Translations under genes and position numbers: made by a program | Shown: positions 33,371 to 41,437 of the stretch, piece after piece | How positions within the stretch are numbered: position 1 is the stretch's first letter | How the letters are laid out: every line of letters starts with the position of its first letter | Assembly (NCBI RefSeq): GCF_016654115.1 | Contig: NZ_JAEQAZ010000068.1 | Coordinates: 1-55,575 of the forward strand | DNA: 55,575 bases | Direction of reading: 5' to 3' | Source of the DNA: Streptomyces sp. MBT53 | GTDB lineage: Bacteria > Actinomycetota > Actinomycetes > Streptomycetales > Streptomycetaceae | Notes under the pieces: generated by a model | What the model was told of the DNA's origin: nothing | The model's input: only the letters and a program-made list of their open reading frames with translations | Databases searched by the model: none

Positions 33371-34823
33371 GGTTGTTCCATCCGTTGGGGGCGGTGACGG
33401 TGTTCTTGAGGTCGCAGTAGAAGTCGAAGCTCCAGGTGCCGCCCTCGCGGCCGACACCGGAGAGGCGGGAGCCGCCGAACGGCGCCTGGAGGTCGCGCAC
33501 GAAGAAGCAGTTGACCCAGACCGTGCCCGCGACCAGCCGCGCGGTGACGCGGTCGGCGCGCTCACGGTCGCCGGTGGCGACGGTGGCGGCCAGCCCGAAG
33601 CGGGTGTCGTTGGCGAGGTGGACCGCTTCGTCCTCGTCGGCGAAGGTCTGGAGGGTCAGGACCGGTCCGAAGACCTCCTCCTGCACGATCTCCGAGTCCT
33701 GGGCCACGTCGGTCAGGAGGGTCGGCGCGTAGTACTGGCCGTCCTTGCGGTGTCCGCCGATGACGGCACGGGCGCCGGCCGCGAGCGCCCGCTGCACGAA
33801 GCCGTCGATCTTCTCCAACTGGCGGGTGTGGATGGTGGGTCCGAGGTCGGTGGCCTCCTCGCGCGGATCGCCCTGGACCAGGGCCGAGGCCTTCTCCGTG
33901 AAGCGTCGCGTGAACTCCTCGGCGACGGACTCCTCGACGAGGATGCGGGTCGCGGCCAGGCACACCTGACCGGCGTTGTCGTACTGCTCGACGGCGAGGT
34001 CCACGGCGAGGTCGAGGTCCGCGTCGGCGAACACCAACAGCGGTGACTTGCCGCCGAGTTCGAGGCTGAGCGGGGTGAGGTGGGCGGCGGCCGACGCGGC
34101 GATCCGGGTGGCCGTGGGCACCGAGCCGGTGAAGCTGATCCGGCGTACGTCCGGGTGCGAGGTGAGCGCGTCGCCGATCTCCGCGCCGTAGCCCTGGACG
34201 ACATTGAGGACACCGGCGGGCACTCCGGCCTCGGTGGCGATGTCGGCGAGCAGCGAGGCGGTGAGCGGGGACCACTCGGCGGGCTTGAGGACGACGGTGT
34301 TTCCGGCCGCCAGTGCCGGGGCGACCTTCCAAGTGGCCAGCATCAAAGGGGCGTTCCACGGCGTGATCAGGACGCAGGGGCCGGCCGGGTCCCAGGTGAC
34401 GTGGTTGGTGTGGCCGCGCGTCTCGAAGTCCTCGTGGCCGAGGGTGAGCAACCAGTCGGCGAAGAAACGGAAGTTGTGCGCGACGCGGGGCATGACTCCC
34501 CGGCGGTGCGAGCGGAGGAGGGCGCCGTTGTCGTGGGTCTCGACGGCCGAGAGTTCCTCGATGCGCTTCTCGACGCCGTCGGCGACGGCGTGCAGGATGC
34601 GGGCGCGCTCGGCGCGGGGAGTGGCCGCCCAGGCGGGGAACGCCTCCCGGGCGGCGGCGATCGCGGCCCCGGCCTCGGCGGGGCCGCCGCGGGCGATCGA
34701 GCCGAGGAGTTGGCCGTCGATGGGGGAGACGTCGTCGAAGGTGTCGGGGGAGGCGACGCGTCGGCCGCCGATGAAGTGCCGGGTGTCGACGGGGACTCCG
34801 GCGACGATGATCTTCTCTGGCAT
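33363..34823 (-). CDS. hpaE: 5-carboxymethyl-2-hydroxymuconate semialdehyde dehydrogenase-like
   Basis: A 486-aa aldehyde dehydrogenase of the usual HpaE length. LITPWNAPLMLATWKVAPAL, GVLNVVQGYGAEIGDAL, catalytic Glu in LELGGKSPLLV, catalytic Cys in NAGQVCLAATRI, and the C-terminal VRDLQAPFGG with GREGGTWSF closely follow the HpaE pattern. The ATG at 34823 has a GGAG nine bases upstream. It overlaps the ring-cleavage dioxygenase gene by 8 bp, and oxidises its ring-opened product (inference from family and position). Confidence 0.9.
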   Translation of the reverse strand: MPEKIIVAGVPVDTRHFIGGRRVASPDTFDDVSPIDGQLLGSIARGGPAEAGAAIAAAREAFPAWAATPRAERARILHAVADGVEKRIEELSAVETHDNGALLRSHRRGVMPRVAHNFRFFADWLLTLGHEDFETRGHTNHVTWDPAGPCVLITPWNAPLMLATWKVAPALAAGNTVVLKPAEWSPLTASLLADIATEAGVPAGVLNVVQGYGAEIGDALTSHPDVRRISFTGSVPTATRIAASAAAHLTPLSLELGGKSPLLVFADADLDLAVDLAVEQYDNAGQVCLAATRILVEESVAEEFTRRFTEKASALVQGDPREEATDLGPTIHTRQLEKIDGFVQRALAAGARAVIGGHRKDGQYYAPTLLTDVAQDSEIVQEEVFGPVLTLQTFADEDEAVHLANDTRFGLAATVATGDRERADRVTARLVAGTVWVNCFFVRDLQAPFGGSRLSGVGREGGTWSFDFYCDLKNTVTAPNGWNNHG

Positions 34824-34868
34824 GGGAAGGGCTCCTGACGCGAAGGGGCGACGGGCGGACACGGGGGA

Positions 34869-35681
34869 CTAGTCGGCAGTTGCCGCCGACGTGCCGGACT
34901 CCAGCAGTCGGCCGCCGTCCCAGACGACCCCCACCTGCCGGTAGTACGCGGCGATCGGCTCGTGGACCTCCAGCCGGGACAGCTCCTCCGTGGGTGCCTC
35001 GAACAGCGCCAACTCGGCTTCTCCGACCCACGGTTGACCGCCCTCGAAGTCGGCCGCGCCCGTCTCGATCAGTTCGTCGAGTGCCAGGCCCTTGCCCTTC
35101 TCTATGGAGGGGAGCCAGCGGTGGTGGGCCATGGGGTGGGCGTTCACGAACCCGTTCGTCTCGGCGGGTTCGCGCAGGGTCACGACGGTCTCGGCGAGCC
35201 GCCGGTCGGCCGCGGCGAGGGTCGCGCCGAAGCGGGCGCCCGCCTCTATGCGGGGCGCGGGGCCGTAGGGATGCGGCCGGGTCTGGTGGATGGAGCCGAG
35301 CTTCTTCGGGTAGCCCTGGTGCAGTCCGCGCGCGATCGCGAAGTCCTTGTCGACCCAGATGTACACGCACCGCGAGTACGTACGGCCCCGGAACGAGCAG
35401 CGCACGACCGCGAACGCCTCCTTGTACTGGGCGAGTACGGGGTCGAGCAGTTCGTCCCCCGTCTGGGAGCAGGACTGCCAGTCGGCCCAGATCAGTGCCA
35501 CCGCGCCCGGGTCCTCGTCCGCCAACTCCAGTGGCTCGGGGAGCAGTTCACGTACCCGTGCGGGATCCGTGCGGTACTCGACGGTGAGCAGGTCGCCGGA
35601 GTAGCGCCAGGGCGGCGCGGGGATCAGCGACGACGATCCGGTCGCGGTCTTGGGGTGGAAGTAACCACGGACGCTGGCCAT
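34869..35681 (-). CDS. Acetoacetate decarboxylase superfamily protein
   Basis: A 270-aa ADC-fold protein. The Schiff-base lysine region is GLHQGYPKKLGSIHQ, with ICxY-like strands before it (GRTYSRCVYIWVDKDFAIAR). The family includes acetoacetate decarboxylases and also aldolase-dehydratases. In this operon it lies between the ferredoxin reductase and the HpaE-like gene. HpaF, HpaH and HpaI homologues are not in the window, so this enzyme could supply one of the missing lower steps; that is speculation. The ATG at 35681 follows the reductase stop by 12 bp, with AAGGA overlapping the stop codon. Confidence 0.85.
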   Translation of the reverse strand: MASVRGYFHPKTATGSSSLIPAPPWRYSGDLLTVEYRTDPARVRELLPEPLELADEDPGAVALIWADWQSCSQTGDELLDPVLAQYKEAFAVVRCSFRGRTYSRCVYIWVDKDFAIARGLHQGYPKKLGSIHQTRPHPYGPAPRIEAGARFGATLAAADRRLAETVVTLREPAETNGFVNAHPMAHHRWLPSIEKGKGLALDELIETGAADFEGGQPWVGEAELALFEAPTEELSRLEVHEPIAAYYRQVGVVWDGGRLLESGTSAATAD

Positions 35682-35693
35682 GACGTTGGTTCC

Positions 35694-36905
35694 TTACGCG
35701 GTGAGGGCGGGCTGCTGGAGGAGCGCGGCGCGGTAGCGGGCGGCCCGCGCGGCCGTCGTGGGAGCACCGAGCGCCACGACGCCGACGAGCAGGTCGTCGC
35801 GGTGGTAGCCGGCGATGAGGTCGCCGTCCGGGTCGCCGTCCAGGATCCGGACGTCGTCGAGGCCGAGCAGGGGTGATCCGAAGGACTGCAGCCGGAAGTC
35901 GTGCTGGTCGCTCCAGAAGGTGGGCAGCGGCGCGAAGGCCCCCAACTCGCCCTGGGCTCCCGTGAGATGGGCGGCGAGACTCCTGGCCGCGTGTTTCGCG
36001 CTGTCCGTCGGGATGGACCAGTGCTCGACCCGGCGTGGCACCCCGTCGTAGCGGGCGTTGGGGAAGCGGGCCACGTCGCCGACCGCGACGACCGACGGCA
36101 GCCCCCCGACCCGCAGCAGCTCGTCGGTGAGCACACCGTCGCTGAGGTCGAGCCCGTTGCCCTCCAGCCACTCGGTGTTGGCGAGCGAACCGACCGACTC
36201 CACCACCACGTCGGCGGCCAGGACGGTCCCGTCGCCGAGTACGACACCCGTCACCCGGTCCTCGCCCTCGAAACCGGAGACCCCGGTGCCGAGCGCGAAG
36301 CGCACCCCGTGCCGCTCGTGCCGTCGTAGCAGCGCACCGGCGAGCAGTTCGCCGAGCGGGCCCACCATGGGCAGCGGCAGCGGGTCGACGACGGTCACCT
36401 CGGCGACGCCGAGGCCCACGGCGGTGGCGGCCACCTCGCAGCCGATGAAGCCGGCGCCGACCACGACCACGCGCGCGCCCGGCCGGGTCAGTTCGGCGCG
36501 CAGGCCCTGGGCGTCGGCGAGGGTGCGCACGGTGTGGCGGCCGGTGAGCGGTCCGGGGCAGCGCAGCCGCCGGGGGCGCATACCGGTGGCGACGACCAGG
36601 CCGTCGTAGGGGAGGGTCGTGCCGTCGTCGAGGGTGAGGGTGCGTTCGGCGAGGTCGGCCGTGACGGCCCTGCGGCCGAGGCGCCACTGCACGTCGGCGG
36701 TGCTCGCCTTGGGGGTGAAGGCGAGGGAGTCGAAGGAGGCCTTGCCGGCGAGGACCTCCTTGGAGAGCGGGGGGCGGTTGTAGGGCATGTGCGGTTCGTC
36801 GCCGACGACCGTCACGGAGCCGGTCCAGCCGGCCGTCCGCAGTTGTTCGGCGGCGCGCAGGCCGCCCATCGAGGCGCCGACGACGACCACGCTTCCCGTG
36901 GTCAT
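35694..36905 (-). CDS. FAD-dependent ferredoxin reductase (NAD(P)/FAD pyridine nucleotide-disulfide type)
   Basis: A 403-aa flavoprotein of the putidaredoxin-reductase type. The FAD fold is VVVVGASMGGLRAAEQLR, the second dinucleotide fold is VVVVGAGFIGCEVAATA, and VAVGDVARFPN binds the flavin's other side. It would pass electrons from NAD(P)H to the 3Fe-4S ferredoxin encoded immediately upstream. The ATG at 36905 shares a base with the ferredoxin stop (TGATG), so the two are translationally coupled. The likely final acceptor is the P450 encoded at 38808. Confidence 0.93.
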   Translation of the reverse strand: MTTGSVVVVGASMGGLRAAEQLRTAGWTGSVTVVGDEPHMPYNRPPLSKEVLAGKASFDSLAFTPKASTADVQWRLGRRAVTADLAERTLTLDDGTTLPYDGLVVATGMRPRRLRCPGPLTGRHTVRTLADAQGLRAELTRPGARVVVVGAGFIGCEVAATAVGLGVAEVTVVDPLPLPMVGPLGELLAGALLRRHERHGVRFALGTGVSGFEGEDRVTGVVLGDGTVLAADVVVESVGSLANTEWLEGNGLDLSDGVLTDELLRVGGLPSVVAVGDVARFPNARYDGVPRRVEHWSIPTDSAKHAARSLAAHLTGAQGELGAFAPLPTFWSDQHDFRLQSFGSPLLGLDDVRILDGDPDGDLIAGYHRDDLLVGVVALGAPTTAARAARYRAALLQQPALTA

Positions 36906-37093
36906 CACTCCTCGATCCGGATGGCCTGGAGCGGGCAGACGTCCGCGGCTTCCTCGACCTCGTCGCGCAGGGCGTCGTCGGGGTCGGGGACGTAGCCGAG
37001 GTGTCCGTCGTCGTCCAGGTGGAAGACGTCGGGGGCCGCGAAGACGCACTGGCCGTGGTCCTGGCACTTGTTCATGTCGACGACGACCTTCAT
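36905..37093 (-). CDS. 3Fe-4S ferredoxin, P450 electron donor
   Basis: A 62-aa ferredoxin: MKVVVDMNKCQDHGQCVFAA, an acidic middle, and EEAADVCPLQAI. The spacing Cys-x5-Cys with a non-cysteine in the central position and a final CP is that of P450-associated 3Fe-4S ferredoxins. The ATG at 37093 has GGAGG seven bases upstream. It is first in the leftward unit, from a promoter whose operator also occurs before the ligase-P450 unit. Confidence 0.93.
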   Translation of the reverse strand: MKVVVDMNKCQDHGQCVFAAPDVFHLDDDGHLGYVPDPDDALRDEVEEAADVCPLQAIRIEE

Positions 37094-37197
37094 GGCCGGT
37101 CCTCCAGAGGTGAGGGCGTCGGAGAGGTGGTGGGGAGAGGGGCCCGGCACGGTGGCCGGGCCCCGGCCAAAGGGGCTCGAAGGCCGGCCCCTGACTC

Positions 37198-37240
37198 GTT
37201 TGGCTTCAAACAAGATAGGAAGCCGCCGGGGTGGGGTCAA
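37198..37240 (-). promoter_or_regulatory. Promoter and operator copy 2 for the ferredoxin-to-TetR unit
   Basis: On the minus strand a -35 TTGACC (37240-37235), a 17-bp spacer and a -10 TATCTT (37217-37212) are followed at once by the operator at 37211-37198, GTTTGAAGCCAAAC (GTTTGGCTTCAAAC on the plus strand). The operator thus covers the expected transcription start, as a repressor site would. A second palindrome, TATCC-GGAT-GGATA, lies at 37245-37258. Confidence 0.75.
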
Positions 37241-37277
37241 TACCTATCCGGATGGATAATTTTCTTGTCGTCGCCTC

Positions 37278-37318
37278 TTGCGGGATGCGGGGACCGCTCC
37301 TACCGTTTGGCGTCAAAC
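37278..37318 (+). promoter_or_regulatory. Promoter and operator copy 3 for the ligase-P450 unit
   Basis: A -35 TTGCGG (37278-37283), a 17-bp spacer and a -10 TACCGT (37301-37306) run into the operator GTTTGGCGTCAAAC (37305-37318), which covers the expected start point. The ligase GTG is 111 bp further on. Copies 2 and 3 serve divergent units in one 336-bp gap with no gene in it. Confidence 0.75.
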
Positions 37319-37429
37319 AACGTTGCCGGGACCGCCCGTGACCGCCGTGCCCCGGCCCCTCATTTCCCCGCCGCCCGCCTCCGGGCTCCCGACCCGGAAG
37401 TGCCCCACCGTCCGCCCGAGGAGACAACG

Positions 37430-38779
37430 GTGAGCGTTCAAGACATCTCGGAAGTCCGCCGCCACATGGAGCGACTGGCCGCCGACGGCATCGACGTGGT
37501 CCGGGTGACGTACCCCGACCTCATCGGCACCGATCGCGCCCGCGACGTCCTGCTGGAGGAACTGCCCCGGGCCATGGAGCACGGGCTCGCCTTCTGCCGG
37601 GCCGTCTACCACACCAGTCCGCAGGGCGATGTGGTCCCGGTCCACGGCGGTCTGGACGCGGGGCTGCCCGACATCTGCGTGCGCCCCGACCTGGACACCC
37701 TCCTGCCCCTCCCGTGGGAGCCCGGCGTGGCCGCCTGTCTCGGCGAGGTCCTGGACCCGGCGACCGGTGCGCCCGCCCCCGAGTCGCCCCGCGACCTCCT
37801 CCAGGCCGTCCTCGCCCGGTGCGCGGAGCACGGTCTGCGGCCCGTCGTCGGCCCGGAGCTGGAGTACTTCCTGTGCGAGCGCGACGCCGCCGGCGGCTGG
37901 CGCAGGTACGCGTCCGACCCCGGTGTCGTCTACACGGCCGGGCTGCGCGCCGACCCCGACAACCACCTCCTGCGCACCCTGCGCCAGGTCCGCGACCTGA
38001 ACATCGGCGTGCTCAGCGGCAACCACGAGTTCGACGGCGGACAGTTCGAGATCAACCTCGTCCACTCGGAGGCCATGTCGGCCGCCGACCGGGCGTTCCG
38101 CTTCAAGGCCGCCATCAAGGAACTCGCCCGCAAGGAGGGCAGACTCGCCACCTTCATGGCGAAGCCGTTCAACGACGCCGGAGGGTCCGGCTTCCACCTC
38201 CACCTGTCGAGCCACGACACCGAGGGCCGCAACGCCTTCGACGACCCGTCCGGGCCCTACGGCCTCTCGGCCACCGCACGGCACTCCGTCGCCGGGGTCA
38301 TGGCCCACGCGCCCGCCCTCGCCGCGCTGCTCAACCCGACCGTCAACTCCTACAAACGCTTCGGACCCGACACGCTCGCGCCCTGGCTGATCGACTGGGG
38401 GCTCGACAACCGCAGCGCCATGGTCCGCGTCCCGCCCGAGCGCGGCTCCGGGGCCCGGCTCGAACTCCGGCTCGGCGACGCCAGCGCCAACCCCTACCTC
38501 GCGATCGCCGCCACCATCGCCGCCGCGCTGCTGGGCGTGGTGGCGGCCGAGGAGCCGCCCGCCCCGCTGGAGGGCTACGGCTACGACCCGGCCCGCTCCG
38601 CCGTGCTGCCCGGCACCCTGTCCGAGGCCCTCGACGCGCTGGAGGCGGACACCGCCCTGGCCGAGGTGCTCGGCAAGGACTTCACCACGTCCTTCCTCTC
38701 CTACAAGCGGAACGAGGTCGAGCGCTTCCAACGGCACGTCACCGACTGGGAGTTCACCGAGTACGCCTACCACCTGTGA
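37430..38779 (+). CDS. Glutamine synthetase-like gamma-glutamyl-amine ligase
   Basis: A 449-aa glutamine-synthetase-fold ligase. Glu ligands are in VVGPELEYFLCER and GQFEINLVHSEAM, the phosphate/metal region is ATFMAKPFNDAGGSGFHLHL, and NRSAMVRVP carries the family Arg. The loop that in true GS reads PGYEAP, with the ammonium-binding Glu327, reads PDTLAP here, so that Glu is lost, as in GS-like enzymes that accept amines. It would form a gamma-glutamyl amide from glutamate, ATP and an amine. The GTG at 37430 has GAGGAG upstream. It is followed by the P450 gene, with a 28-bp gap. Confidence 0.9.
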   Translation: MSVQDISEVRRHMERLAADGIDVVRVTYPDLIGTDRARDVLLEELPRAMEHGLAFCRAVYHTSPQGDVVPVHGGLDAGLPDICVRPDLDTLLPLPWEPGVAACLGEVLDPATGAPAPESPRDLLQAVLARCAEHGLRPVVGPELEYFLCERDAAGGWRRYASDPGVVYTAGLRADPDNHLLRTLRQVRDLNIGVLSGNHEFDGGQFEINLVHSEAMSAADRAFRFKAAIKELARKEGRLATFMAKPFNDAGGSGFHLHLSSHDTEGRNAFDDPSGPYGLSATARHSVAGVMAHAPALAALLNPTVNSYKRFGPDTLAPWLIDWGLDNRSAMVRVPPERGSGARLELRLGDASANPYLAIAATIAAALLGVVAAEEPPAPLEGYGYDPARSAVLPGTLSEALDALEADTALAEVLGKDFTTSFLSYKRNEVERFQRHVTDWEFTEYAYHL

Positions 38780-38807
38780 CAGCCCGCACGACCCCCAGGA
38801 GCCACCG

Positions 38808-40094
38808 ATGACCGAGACGACCCTGACCGCCGCCGCGAACGAACCCCTGCCCCTCGCGGACGTCGACCTCGCCGACCTCGACAACTTCACGGACGGCGTG
38901 ACCCCTTGGCGTATGTTCCACACCCTGCGCCACGAGGACCCCGTCCACTGGCAGCCGGAGGACGCCCCCAACTCCGGCTTCTGGTCGGTGACCCGGCACG
39001 CCGACATCGCCCGGGTCGACCGGGACGCCGAGACGTTCACCTCCACCCGGTTCGTCAACCTCGAAGAGGTCGACGACGACCAGATCAAGAAACGCGCCTC
39101 CATCCTGGAGCTCGACGGCGTCCGCCACCGGGCCCTGCGCAGCCTGATCCAGCGGCAGTTCGGGGCCGGGGTGATCAACAGCTACGCCGACTTCCTGCGC
39201 GGCCTGACCGCGAGGACCCTGGACGCTGCGCTGGCCAAGGGCAGCTTCGACTTCGTGAAGGAGATCTCCGCCGACTTCCCCATCAACGTGCTCGCCCGGC
39301 TCCTCGACGTTCCGCCGGAGGACAACCAGCAGCTCATCGACTGGGGCAACCGCATCATCGGCAACACCGACCCCGACTACGCCGACGTGCTGCTGCACAG
39401 CGAGGAGAGCGAGAAGTACCGAGACCTGCCGTTCCGTTCACCCGCCTCGCTCGAAGTCTTCGAGTACGGAAGGGAGTTGGCCCGACAGCGACGCGGCGGC
39501 GAGGGCACGGACCTGGTCTCCAGACTGGTCAACACCACCCCGCGCGACGGAGTCCCGCTCTCCGCGCAGGACTTCGACAACTACTTCCTGCTCCTGGTCG
39601 TCGCCGGCAACGAGACCACCCGCCACACCATCACCCACTCCATGCTGGCCCTGCTCCAACACCCCGAGCAGTTGGCCCGGTTGAAGGACGACCCGTCGCT
39701 GATCCCCACGGCTGTCGAGGAGTTCCTGCGCTGGGCGTCCCCCGTCTACCACTTCCGGCGGACCGCCACCCGAGAGGTCGAACTCGGCGGCAAACGCATC
39801 AAGGAGGGCGACAAGGTCGTCATGTGGTACGCCTCCGGCAACCGCGACGAGGAGGTCTTCACCGACCCCTACGACCTCGACGTGGCCCGGCAGCACAACG
39901 ACCACGTCACCTTCGGCAAGGGCAGCCCCCACCTGTGCCTGGGCAACCTGCTGGCCCGCACCGAGATCCGCATCATGTTCGAGGAGCTGATCCCCCGCCT
40001 CGCGGACATCCGCCTGGCCGGCGACGTGCCGCGCGTGCGCTCGAACTTCGTGAACGGCATCAAGAGGCTGCCGGTGGAGGTGAGGCTCGCGTGA
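38808..40094 (+). CDS. Cytochrome P450 monooxygenase
   Basis: A 428-aa soluble P450. The oxygen-activation helix is VVAGNETTRHT, the ExxR pair is in AVEEFLRWASP, and the haem-Cys loop is FGKGSPHLCLGNLLARTE. The AGNETTR form resembles the CYP124/125/142 and linalool-hydroxylase branches, which often hydroxylate hydrophobic chains. It is co-transcribed with the glutamine-synthetase-like ligase, and its ferredoxin and reductase are encoded just across the divergent promoter with the same operator, so the three form one electron chain. The substrate is unknown; a gamma-glutamylated amine is my favoured guess. Confidence 0.93.
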   Translation: MTETTLTAAANEPLPLADVDLADLDNFTDGVTPWRMFHTLRHEDPVHWQPEDAPNSGFWSVTRHADIARVDRDAETFTSTRFVNLEEVDDDQIKKRASILELDGVRHRALRSLIQRQFGAGVINSYADFLRGLTARTLDAALAKGSFDFVKEISADFPINVLARLLDVPPEDNQQLIDWGNRIIGNTDPDYADVLLHSEESEKYRDLPFRSPASLEVFEYGRELARQRRGGEGTDLVSRLVNTTPRDGVPLSAQDFDNYFLLLVVAGNETTRHTITHSMLALLQHPEQLARLKDDPSLIPTAVEEFLRWASPVYHFRRTATREVELGGKRIKEGDKVVMWYASGNRDEEVFTDPYDLDVARQHNDHVTFGKGSPHLCLGNLLARTEIRIMFEELIPRLADIRLAGDVPRVRSNFVNGIKRLPVEVRLA

Positions 40095-40148
40095 GACGGG
40101 GCCGACGATTTGCCGGAGCGGCAACAAGAGTGGCGTGACCAGGACTGG

Positions 40149-40844
40149 GTGGGTGACCGTGGGCCGGTGACCGACAACATCGCAGGATCATCCGCGCCCG
40201 ACACGTCCTTGCCCGCCGACGGATACGTCGGAGACCCCGAGGTCCGGGCCGAGTGGGACAACCGATACATGGACCGACAGCAACTGTGGAGCGGCCGGCC
40301 CAATGGCGCGCTCGTGGCCGAGGTCGCCGGGCTCACGCCCGGACGGGTACTCGACGTCGGCTGCGGCGAGGGCGCCGATGCCGTCTGGCTCGCGCGCGCC
40401 GGCTGGGACGTGACCGCGCTCGAAGTCTCGGGAGTGGCGCTGGAGCGGGCCGCGGGGCACGCGAGGGACGCCGGTGTCACCGTCCGCTGGGTACACGCCG
40501 GACTGGCGGAAGCGGCGCTTCCCCCGGCCTCCTTCGACCTGGTCTCCGCGCAGTATCCGGCCCTGCTGCGGACACCCGACGCCGCGGCCGAGCGGGCGCT
40601 GCTCGCGGCCGTCGCGCCCGGAGGCGTACTGCTGCTCGTGCACCACGCGGGGATGGACACCCGGCACGAACACGACAGCGAGTTCGACCCGGCCGACTAC
40701 GTCTGGCCCTCGATGGTCGCCGCTCTGCTCGACGACGACTGGACAGTGGAGGTGGACGAGCAGCGGCCACGAGTGGCACCGGACGGCGGCGCCGGTGCGC
40801 ACCACACCGATGACGTCGTGCTGCGGGCGCGTCGACTGCGTTGA
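40149..40844 (+). CDS. Class I SAM-dependent methyltransferase (TehB/UbiE-like)
   Basis: A protein of about 231 aa. WDNRYMDRQQLWSGRPNGAL precedes the SAM loop VLDVGCGEGADAVWLARAGW, then VTALEVSG and DLVSAQYPALLR. It is like the small TehB-type methyltransferases common in Streptomyces, often annotated for tellurite or thiopurine resistance. The start is uncertain: GTG at 40149 (AGGA four bases before) or GTG at 40167. It follows the P450 gene by about 55 bp but is probably not part of its pathway. A hairpin follows the stop. Confidence 0.82.
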   Translation: MGDRGPVTDNIAGSSAPDTSLPADGYVGDPEVRAEWDNRYMDRQQLWSGRPNGALVAEVAGLTPGRVLDVGCGEGADAVWLARAGWDVTALEVSGVALERAAGHARDAGVTVRWVHAGLAEAALPPASFDLVSAQYPALLRTPDAAAERALLAAVAPGGVLLLVHHAGMDTRHEHDSEFDPADYVWPSMVAALLDDDWTVEVDEQRPRVAPDGGAGAHHTDDVVLRARRLR

Positions 40845-40845
40845 C

Positions 40846-40868
40846 AGCCCGCCCGCCGAGGGCGGGCT
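40846..40868. terminator. Hairpin between methyltransferase and toxin genes
   Basis: AGCCCGCCC (40846-40854) pairs perfectly with GGGCGGGCT (40860-40868) across a 5-base loop. It lies right after the methyltransferase stop, between convergent genes. Confidence 0.7.
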
Positions 40869-40899
40869 CGGCGCCCGAGGGAGGCCGTCCTGCCGGGGT

Positions 40900-41211
40900 T
40901 CACAGGTCGAGGACCGCGCGGAGGGCGTTGTCGACGAGTTCCTGCTGTTCGGGGCCGATGTTCCCGTGCGGTGTGCCGGTCTCGAAGCGAAGCGTGGAGA
41001 GCTGGAGGAGATTGACGGCGACGACCGAGGCGTCGACCGGGGTGGTCAGGTGCACGCTCATCGCCGTGTCGGGGTGCTGGGCCGGGGCATGCAGAACCAG
41101 GACGACGACCGCGCCGTAGGCGTCGGCGAGTCCGTCGAGGCTGACGACGAGAACGGTGCGGGTGCCTTTGCCGGTGTCGACGTCCCAGACGTCGCCCTTG
41201 CGGACGGTCAC
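40900..41211 (-). CDS. MazF/PemK-type toxin-like protein
   Basis: A 103-aa protein. KGDVWDVDTGKGTRTVLVVS is close to the KGDVW...R.VLVVS opening of the MazF/PemK endoribonuclease fold, and VAVNLLQLSTLRFETG plus the C-terminal helix fit the rest. Its ATG overlaps the antitoxin stop by 4 bp, the normal order for such modules (antitoxin first). I could not confirm the catalytic Arg and Thr positions by eye. Confidence 0.8.
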   Translation of the reverse strand: MTVRKGDVWDVDTGKGTRTVLVVSLDGLADAYGAVVVLVLHAPAQHPDTAMSVHLTTPVDASVVAVNLLQLSTLRFETGTPHGNIGPEQQELVDNALRAVLDL

Positions 41212-41393
41212 AGGGTGTCGCCTTCGCCCGCCAGGTCGAGGGGGGCGACGGAGGCGAGTTTGCGCGCGGCGTCGAGGGTCATCTGACGTCGTACGGCTCG
41301 CACGATGTAGTCGTTCAGGGACGAGGCGCCGGCGGCGGCGTCGCGGAGTTGTTTGTCCATGGCGTCGGGGATGCGCAGGGTGATGGCAGTCAT
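41208..41393 (-). CDS. Ribbon-helix-helix antitoxin
   Basis: A 61-aa protein: TAITLRIPDAMDKQLRDAAA, then SSLNDYIVRAVRRQM. This is a ribbon strand followed by two helices, typical of CopG/Arc-type antitoxins. The C-terminal tail (KLASVAPLDLAGEGDTL) is the probable toxin-binding segment. It overlaps the MazF-like gene by 4 bp. Confidence 0.82.
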   Translation of the reverse strand: MTAITLRIPDAMDKQLRDAAAGASSLNDYIVRAVRRQMTLDAARKLASVAPLDLAGEGDTL

Positions 41394-41437
41394 GACACCG
41401 ATTCTAGTGGCAAGAGTGCCGTCATGGGTGCTTGGTG

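Noticed and set aside
33562..35370. Leftward 602-codon frame out of phase with HpaE and the ADC-like gene
   Set aside because: Arg/Pro-rich shadow frame of two well-supported genes.
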